A stretch of 10,950 bases of DNA, from assembly GCA_049511115.1 (NCBI GenBank), contig JBEKYH010000130.1:1-10950 (forward strand), given 5' to 3'. The notes beneath the pieces were generated by a model. The model ran no database searches and was not told the DNA's origin. It was given only the letters and a program-made list of their open reading frames with translations. Numbering within the stretch: the first letter of the stretch is position 1; the number at the start of each line of letters is the position of its first letter. This document shows, in pieces, positions 6,835 to 10,950 of this stretch. This DNA comes from JBEKYH01 sp049511115. GTDB lineage: Bacteria > Planctomycetota > Phycisphaerae > Tepidisphaerales > Tepidisphaeraceae. The position numbers and the translations under genes are program-made.

Positions 6835-7815
6835 TTATCGCGCCGCCGCTGATTTCTGCTGCCTGACGTTCCACCACGCCAGGAATATGCCGAATTCGTA
6901 CAGCAGAATCAGCGGCGCCAGGAGCGCCAGCGTGGCCGTGACAACGTCGCCGGGACTCACCGTCGCCGCCAGCACGGTCATGCCGAAATAAACCTGGCGG
7001 CGCCACGCCTTGAGTTGGCTGATCTCCACGATCCCCAGCCGCGCCACCGCCATGACCACCAGCGGCAACTGGAAGCACAAGCCGAACGTGATCAGCAGGC
7101 GGAACACCAGGTCCAGGTAGTCGCCCAGCTTGAAGTGCGGCGTCATCAGGCTGTCGCCGCCGAAGAGCAGCGAACGCACACTCCCTCCGAGGAACACCTT
7201 GGGACGACCCTCTCTGACATTCAGCCATATCTGCCCCTCCGTCGGATGCGGCGGGTCCGCCGTCACCACCTGAAGGTGACTCTCGGCTGAATTTGTGACA
7301 ATGGGGGGGGCATTCATCGTTCCCAGTTCGAGCGGAATGCTGTTGGTGAACGCCACAAAAAAATTCATCGTCAGCGGCAGCACTATAAAGTACACAAACG
7401 CCATGCCCGCCAGCAGGAGCGTGACCGCCAGAGGCACATAGCGCGTGATTGATTTGCGTTCCTGCGGGTATAGCCCCGAAGCGATGAATTGCCAGAGCTG
7501 GTAGATCAGCCACGGCCCGGCCAACGACCCGGCGGCGATCAACGTCACCTCAACCCAGGACATGAAGACTTCGGTCGTGTCGTCGGCGAACAACTGCGGA
7601 TTGAGATTGTGCGATTGCAATGCCATCACCAGCGGCCGGCAGATGATCGCCATGATCTGCTTGGCCAGCGGGATGCAAAAGATGATCCCCACCACCACGC
7701 CGGCCAGCGCCAGAATGATGCGATGCCGCAATTCCTCCAGGTGCTCCCCGATGGTCATGCGAAAATCATCGGGGTCATAGCTCTGCTTCTTCGGCGGCGG
7801 CACAGTCGCGGTCAT
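6835..7815 (-). CDS. tatC: Sec-independent protein translocase TatC
   Basis: TatC is the inner-membrane receptor of the twin-arginine translocase, which exports folded proteins. This one has 326 residues against 258 in E. coli. The cytoplasmic N-terminus has MTIGEHLEELRHRI (20-33), the signal-peptide-binding region. FIASGLYPQERK (110-121) matches E. coli FIAPALYKHERR, keeping the equivalents of Phe94 (F110) and Glu103 (E119), with Ser for the usual Pro. Six hydrophobic segments fit the family topology. The later SPGD (287-290) and LLYEFGIFLAWW are also typical. The extra length is a hydrophilic block of about 60-65 residues at about 160-227, between the third and fourth membrane segments, on the periplasmic side. 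No tatA/tatB gene is nearby. xylB lies upstream on the same strand. I see no good ribosome site before ATG 7815. Confidence 0.93.
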   Translation of the reverse strand: MTATVPPPKKQSYDPDDFRMTIGEHLEELRHRIILALAGVVVGIIFCIPLAKQIMAIICRPLVMALQSHNLNPQLFADDTTEVFMSWVEVTLIAAGSLAGPWLIYQLWQFIASGLYPQERKSITRYVPLAVTLLLAGMAFVYFIVLPLTMNFFVAFTNSIPLELGTMNAPPIVTNSAESHLQVVTADPPHPTEGQIWLNVREGRPKVFLGGSVRSLLFGGDSLMTPHFKLGDYLDLVFRLLITFGLCFQLPLVVMAVARLGIVEISQLKAWRRQVYFGMTVLAATVSPGDVVTATLALLAPLILLYEFGIFLAWWNVRQQKSAAAR

Positions 7816-7832
7816 GGAGGTATTCTACGGAT

Positions 7833-7844
7833 GATCGGCCGATC
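7833..7844. promoter_or_regulatory. 12-base perfect palindrome upstream of tatC
   Basis: GATCGGCCGATC is a perfect palindrome 18 bases before the tatC ATG. A dyad there could be an operator, but nothing links it to a known regulator, and it contains two GATC sites, so chance is also possible. Confidence 0.25.
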
Positions 7845-7864
7845 GGGTAGTCATACGGAGGAAT

Positions 7865-7968
7865 GAACGCTGAGGCACAGAGGCGCAGAGGTAGGAAAGA
7901 CGAGGAATCAAAATGGGATTTGAATTTCTCCGCCTTTTCTTCCTCAGCGCCTCGGCGCCTCAGCGTTC
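7865..7968. repeat. Long imperfect inverted repeat built from 8-base units (xylB-tatC spacer)
   Basis: The arms 7865-7891 and 7942-7968 match as inverted repeats at 24 of 27 positions. Pairing continues inward imperfectly (GAGGAA with TTTCTC, TCAAA with TTTGA) to a small loop near 7913-7918, so nearly the whole 104 bases can fold into one hairpin. Each arm is itself a tandem array of period 8: CGCTGAGG, CACAGAGG, CGCAGAGG on the left and CCTCAGCG, CCTCGGCG, CCTCAGCG on the right. The right arm overlaps the xylB stop codon. It may act as a transcription terminator or mRNA-stabilising structure after xylB. Confidence 0.85.
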
Positions 7969-9529
7969 AGTTTTCCGCCATCTCCGCGAATCGCCCCTGC
8001 AAATCTCCATATAGTTTGGCATACGTCGCATAGGCCTTCTCATACTTTGCAACCGCGCCACCTTTGGGCTTCAGCCGCTCGGTCCGGCGGATCGCCGATT
8101 TGCAGGCCTCCTCGACAGAATCCCAGATGCCGATGCCGACTCCCGCCAGAAGGGCCACGCCATAGGCCGGGCCTTCGGTGGCGTTGGTGGTGACAATTTC
8201 GCTGCCGTAAATATCCGCCTGAAGCTGCCGCCAGAACGGGCTGCGCGCTCCGCCGCCGCTGGCCCGGACTTCCGTGATCGGGACGGACATTTGTTTCATG
8301 ATCTCCAGCGCATCGCGCATGCCGAACGTGACTCCCTCCAGCAGCGAGCGGATCAGCATCGGCCGCGTCGTCCGGCTGGTCAGACCGATCCACGCCCCGC
8401 GCGCCAGTGGATCGGGATGGGGGCAGCGCTCGCCGGTCAGGTAGGGGAGAAAGAACAATCCCCCGCCGGCGGGCGCGCTCGCCGCTTCGGCGATGAGCAA
8501 TTCGTAGGGGTCGCGACCTTTCTTTTTTGCCGCCGCGACTTCCGCTGCCGCTAGATTATTCCGAAACCACTGAAAGCTTCCGCCTGCCGACAACATGCAT
8601 CCGAACACGCACCACTTCCCGGGAATGGCATGACACATCGTGTGCACTCTGCCCTGTGCATCGCGCGTCGGCTGATCACTGTGGGCAAACACGACGCCGC
8701 TGGTGCCGAGCGTCGCGCTCACGATGCCCGGAGCGACAATGCCATTCCCGACCGCCCCCGCCGCCTGATCCCCCGCGCCCCCGACAACAGGAATCCCCGC
8801 CACCAGGCCCAGATGCTTCGCCCCATCCGCGGTCAATCGTCCCGTCACCTCCGGCGATTCGTGCAAGCGCGGCAGCAGCGCCGCGTCGATCTCCAGCAAT
8901 CCCAGCAGCTTTTGCGACCAGGCGCGATTGGCCACATCGAGCAGCAGCGTCCCGCTGGCGTCGCTGACTTCCGTCGCATATTCCCCGGTCATGCGATATC
9001 GGATGTAATCCTTGGGAAGCAGGATGTGCCGTGTCTTGGCATAGACGGCCGGCTCGTGCTGGCGCACCCAGAGAATTTTGGGCGCCGTGAAGCCCGTCAG
9101 CGCGGGATTGGCCACCATTTCGATCAGCGCCGCGCGCCCGCCGGCTTTGGATTCAATCTCCGCGCACTGTTCGGCCGTGCGCTGGTCGTTCCACAACAGC
9201 GCCGGCCGCAGCGCCCGCGGGCCGTCGCCGAGGAAAACGCTGCCATGCATCTGGCCTGACAATCCAATCGCCGCGACATCCGCCGGCTTGATGCCCGCCT
9301 TTTTCAGCACGGCTCGCGTCGCCGTTCCCGCCGCCTGCCACCAGTCTTCAGGCCGCTGTTCCGACCACCCCGGCTTGGGCGAAAAGATCGGATGCTCGGC
9401 CATCGCCGTCGCCAGGACGCGGCCTGTTTCGTCACATACCAGCGTCTTGGTTCCGCTGGTCCCGATGTCAATGCCCAGGAGATGGCGCGTGGAAAGTTTG
9501 GCCTTCCGAACCGACTGATTAGAGCGCAT
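7967..9529 (-). CDS. xylB: Xylulokinase (FGGY family)
   Basis: The enzyme phosphorylates D-xylulose with ATP to xylulose 5-phosphate, feeding the pentose phosphate pathway. It has 520 residues, slightly longer than E. coli XylB (484), with a ~14-residue polar N-terminal tail. GIDIGTSGTK (19-28) is the first phosphate loop. SGQMHG (91-96) and NDQR (114-117) are typical of xylulokinases among FGGY kinases. GGAGDQAAGAVG (250-261) carries the catalytic Asp254. LGTSG (274-278) and LPYLTGERCPH (361-371) complete the signature. ATG 9529 follows GGGAGG at 9540-9545 and a promoter-like pair. No xylose isomerase or transporter is visible, so the physiological sugar is inferred from the family only. The TGA stop lies in the right arm of the inverted repeat, and tatC follows on the same strand 151 bases on. 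Confidence 0.93.
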   Translation of the reverse strand: MRSNQSVRKAKLSTRHLLGIDIGTSGTKTLVCDETGRVLATAMAEHPIFSPKPGWSEQRPEDWWQAAGTATRAVLKKAGIKPADVAAIGLSGQMHGSVFLGDGPRALRPALLWNDQRTAEQCAEIESKAGGRAALIEMVANPALTGFTAPKILWVRQHEPAVYAKTRHILLPKDYIRYRMTGEYATEVSDASGTLLLDVANRAWSQKLLGLLEIDAALLPRLHESPEVTGRLTADGAKHLGLVAGIPVVGGAGDQAAGAVGNGIVAPGIVSATLGTSGVVFAHSDQPTRDAQGRVHTMCHAIPGKWCVFGCMLSAGGSFQWFRNNLAAAEVAAAKKKGRDPYELLIAEAASAPAGGGLFFLPYLTGERCPHPDPLARGAWIGLTSRTTRPMLIRSLLEGVTFGMRDALEIMKQMSVPITEVRASGGGARSPFWRQLQADIYGSEIVTTNATEGPAYGVALLAGVGIGIWDSVEEACKSAIRRTERLKPKGGAVAKYEKAYATYAKLYGDLQGRFAEMAEN

Positions 9530-9539
9530 GGGTTGAATT

Positions 9540-9545
9540 CCTCCC
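9540..9545 (-). promoter_or_regulatory. Ribosome binding site of xylB
   Basis: GGGAGG on the minus strand lies 10 bases before ATG 9529 and supports that start. Confidence 0.65.
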
Positions 9546-9556
9546 GCGATTGCGCG

Positions 9557-9585
9557 TTAATAGATGAAAGCGAAGCCGATTGCAA
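9557..9585 (-). promoter_or_regulatory. Candidate sigma70-type promoter of xylB
   Basis: On the minus strand TTGCAA (9580-9585) and TATTAA (9557-9562) are separated by exactly 17 bases. Transcription would start near 9550, just ahead of the ribosome site. The same TTGCAA hexamer is the -35 candidate for tyrA. Confidence 0.5.
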
Positions 9586-9606
9586 TTGACGGAGCGGTAG
9601 GAGGAT

Positions 9607-9708
9607 GGTTCAAAAGTTGAAGAGTTCAAAGGCTCAAGCGTGCGGCGTAAGATTCTCTCGCTTAAACCCTTGAACTCTTAAGCCCTTAAACTCTTGAATC
9701 CTTTGGTT
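9607..9708. repeat. 8-base tandem repeats arranged as an inverted repeat (xylB-lpxD spacer)
   Basis: The right arm holds six units in exact 8-base phase from 9661: CTTAAACC, CTTGAACT, CTTAAGCC, CTTAAACT, CTTGAATC, CTTTGGTT. The left arm (9607-9638) holds four units of the complementary type: GGTTCAAA, AGTTGAAG, AGTTCAAA, GGCTCAAG. The arms can pair imperfectly across an ~18-base loop (9641-9658). The element fills most of the spacer between the xylB promoter and lpxD. It is far more A/T-rich than the neighbouring genes. Confidence 0.8.
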
Positions 9709-9709
9709 C

Positions 9710-9713
9710 GGAG
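9710..9713 (+). promoter_or_regulatory. Ribosome binding site favouring the TTG start of lpxD
   Basis: GGAG lies six bases before TTG 9720 but 12 before ATG 9726, so spacing favours TTG. Confidence 0.4.
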
Positions 9714-9719
9714 CAAACC

Positions 9720-10736
9720 TTGCAAATGACCCTGGCACAACTGGCGGAGACAATTGGCGCACAAATCGTCGGCGACGCTTCCGTGCAAGTCGGCGCTGCC
9801 GCGACTCTGGACGACGCCACCGCGGATCACGTCAGTTTCCTCTCCAATCCGCAATACGAGAAGAAACTGGCCACCACGCGCGCCGGCGCGGTGATTGTCG
9901 CCCGCAACATCACCTGCGAGCGCCTGAATCTTCTCAAAGCCCCCGATCCCTACCTCGCCTTCGCCAAAGCGGTCATCGCCCTGCATGGCCATCGCGCTCA
10001 CCCGCATTCTGGAATTCACCCCCGCGCCTTCGTCGAGCCGACCGCCACGGTAGGGGAGGGATCGGTACTCTACCCTGGCGTTTACGTCGGCCCGCGGGCC
10101 GAGATCGGCCGCGACTGCATCCTGTATCCCAACGCCGTAATCTATGACGATACCGTGTTAGGCGACCGCGTCATTGTTCATGCCGGCGCGTCCGTCGGCC
10201 ATGACGGCTTCGGCTTTGCCACCAGCAAGGGCGTCCATCACAAGATTCCCCAAGTCGGAAAAGTCATCGTTGAAGACGATGTTGAAATCGGCGCCAATGC
10301 CGCCATCCAGCGGGCGGCCCTGGGCACCACGATCATCGGCAAGGGAAGCAAGGTCGATTCCCTCGTCTCCATCGGCCACGGCGTCAAGGTCGGCGAATAT
10401 GCCCTGCTCGTTTCCCAGGTCGGCATCGCCGGCAGCACCACACTTGGCCACCACGTCACCCTTGGCGGCCAGGTCGGTGTCGCCGGCCATCTTCGGATCG
10501 GCAACAACGTGATCGTCGCCGCCCAGGGTGGAATAGTGGGTGATGTCCCCGACGAAAGCGCCCTCATGGGCGCGCCTGCCATGCCGCTGCGCCACGCCCG
10601 CCGCGTTTATGTCGCGTTTACCAAGCTGCCGGAAATACTCGAACGCATCCGCGAATTGGAGGAGCAAATGTCCGAACTCGGCGCCGACGGACATTCTTCT
10701 GAGGGCGAGCCAAAAACCGACGGCCCGCAAAAATAA
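9720..10736 (+). CDS. lpxD: UDP-3-O-acylglucosamine N-acyltransferase
   Basis: LpxD adds the N-linked 3-hydroxyacyl chain to UDP-3-O-acylglucosamine in lipid A synthesis, from acyl-carrier protein, in the cytoplasm. The product has 338 residues (E. coli 341). Residues 1-97 match the uridine-binding N-terminal domain, with FLSNPQYEKKL at 40-50. Residues ~98-275 are hexapeptide repeats of a left-handed beta helix. HDGFGFA (161-167) and KIPQVGKV (175-182) are signature segments. His220 in IGHGV aligns with catalytic His239 of E. coli. The C-terminal helix (~301-321) fits the trimer-forming ACP-contact helix, followed by a polar tail. The usual TIDRGAL is AAIQRAAL here (194-201). The start is TTG 9720 with GGAG, or ATG 9726. 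It is divergent from xylB, and no other lpx or fab gene is visible. Confidence 0.93.
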   Translation: MQMTLAQLAETIGAQIVGDASVQVGAAATLDDATADHVSFLSNPQYEKKLATTRAGAVIVARNITCERLNLLKAPDPYLAFAKAVIALHGHRAHPHSGIHPRAFVEPTATVGEGSVLYPGVYVGPRAEIGRDCILYPNAVIYDDTVLGDRVIVHAGASVGHDGFGFATSKGVHHKIPQVGKVIVEDDVEIGANAAIQRAALGTTIIGKGSKVDSLVSIGHGVKVGEYALLVSQVGIAGSTTLGHHVTLGGQVGVAGHLRIGNNVIVAAQGGIVGDVPDESALMGAPAMPLRHARRVYVAFTKLPEILERIRELEEQMSELGADGHSSEGEPKTDGPQK

Positions 10737-10769
10737 GCGAATCATTGCAACCGCCGCGAACCAGAATGC

Positions 10770-10778
10770 TGTTATAAT
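10770..10778 (+). promoter_or_regulatory. Extended -10 promoter before the last gene
   Basis: TGTTATAAT is a consensus extended -10 (TG, one base, TATAAT). No -35 sits at normal spacing. A TTGCAA at 10745-10750 is 22 bases away, too far. Transcription would start near 10785, only about 8 bases before ATG 10793. Confidence 0.5.
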
Positions 10779-10792
10779 CCGAGCCCTTCACT

Positions 10793-10950
10793 ATGCGGAT
10801 CGAGGACATCAAGTGGTGGCAGTGGGTCATCATCAGCTTATTGCTGGGCTGCTTCCTCGCGTACATGAATCAGCAGGAGATTGTCAGTCTCAATTACGCC
10901 GAGCAACAGGGGACTGAGTTCGAGCGCGACATGCTCCACCCGCCCGTAAA
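10793..10950 (+). CDS. Small membrane protein, N-terminal part (3' end outside window)
   Basis: Fifty-two complete codons are visible with no stop before the window ends. The protein begins MRIEDIKWWQWVIISLLLGC, with a single hydrophobic segment at about 10-24, then a polar region (NQQEIVSLNYAEQQGTEFER) that would lie outside the cytoplasmic membrane if this is a type II anchor. I do not recognise the family. It lies 56 bases after lpxD on the same strand but appears to have its own extended -10 promoter. No Shine-Dalgarno sequence precedes the ATG, and the predicted leader is about 8 bases, so translation may be leaderless or nearly so. The start is supported by the promoter position and the signal-anchor shape. 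Confidence 0.6.
   Translation, partial: MRIEDIKWWQWVIISLLLGCFLAYMNQQEIVSLNYAEQQGTEFERDMLHPPV

Noticed and set aside
6716..7513. 265-residue minus-strand open frame over lysM and tatC
   Set aside because: It overlaps tatC in another frame on the same strand and the 3' end of the LysM gene on the other, and its Gly/Ala/Arg-rich product has no domain.
8630..9259. 209-residue plus-strand open frame opposite xylB
   Set aside because: It is antisense to conserved FGGY kinase motifs, and Arg/Pro/His-rich translation is typical of a shadow frame.
9661..9708. Possible CRISPR array from the regular units
   Set aside because: Units are 8 bases and contiguous, with no 20-40 base spacers and no cas genes nearby.

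Overview
The window looks like ordinary chromosomal DNA from a Gram-negative bacterium, most likely a member of the Planctomycetota. Three things point there. One secreted protein carries an N-terminal LEPR-XLL-type motif (LEPLENRLLFTA). lpxD, a lipid A gene, is present. TatC has an unusually long periplasmic loop. Coding DNA is mostly around 60% GC or higher. The exception is the first ~830 bases, which I hand-counted at about 53-54%.

Layout, left to right. (1) Bases 2-832 (+) hold the C-terminal part of a PIN-like protein whose start lies outside the window. (2) accA (-), the acetyl-CoA carboxylase carboxyltransferase alpha subunit, converges on it. (3) tyrA (+), prephenate dehydrogenase, diverges from accA. 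(4) A secreted LEPR-XLL/cyclophilin protein (-) follows. (5) An alpha/beta hydrolase and a Nudix hydrolase (-) are joined by a 4-base ATGA overlap. (6) A small LysM lipoprotein (+) converges on tatC (-). (7) xylB (-), xylulokinase, lies upstream of tatC. (8) lpxD (+) diverges from xylB. (9) The window ends in the first 52 codons of a small membrane protein (+).

The genes do not form one pathway. They mix fatty acid synthesis (accA), tyrosine synthesis (tyrA), lipid A synthesis (lpxD), protein export (tatC), sugar use (xylB) and cell-envelope or secreted proteins. The only clear operon is hydrolase-Nudix. xylB and tatC share a strand but are separated by a long hairpin element.

The most distinctive structure is not a gene. 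Four spacers carry degenerate short tandem repeats with a period of exactly 7 or 8 bases: 4631-4658, 6187-6265, 7865-7968 and 9607-9708. Two of these are folded as long imperfect inverted repeats. They end up at gene 3' ends: one supplies the C-terminus of the Nudix protein and another contains the xylB stop codon. No spacer is longer than about 240 bases. I saw no tRNA, rRNA, CRISPR array or transposase.
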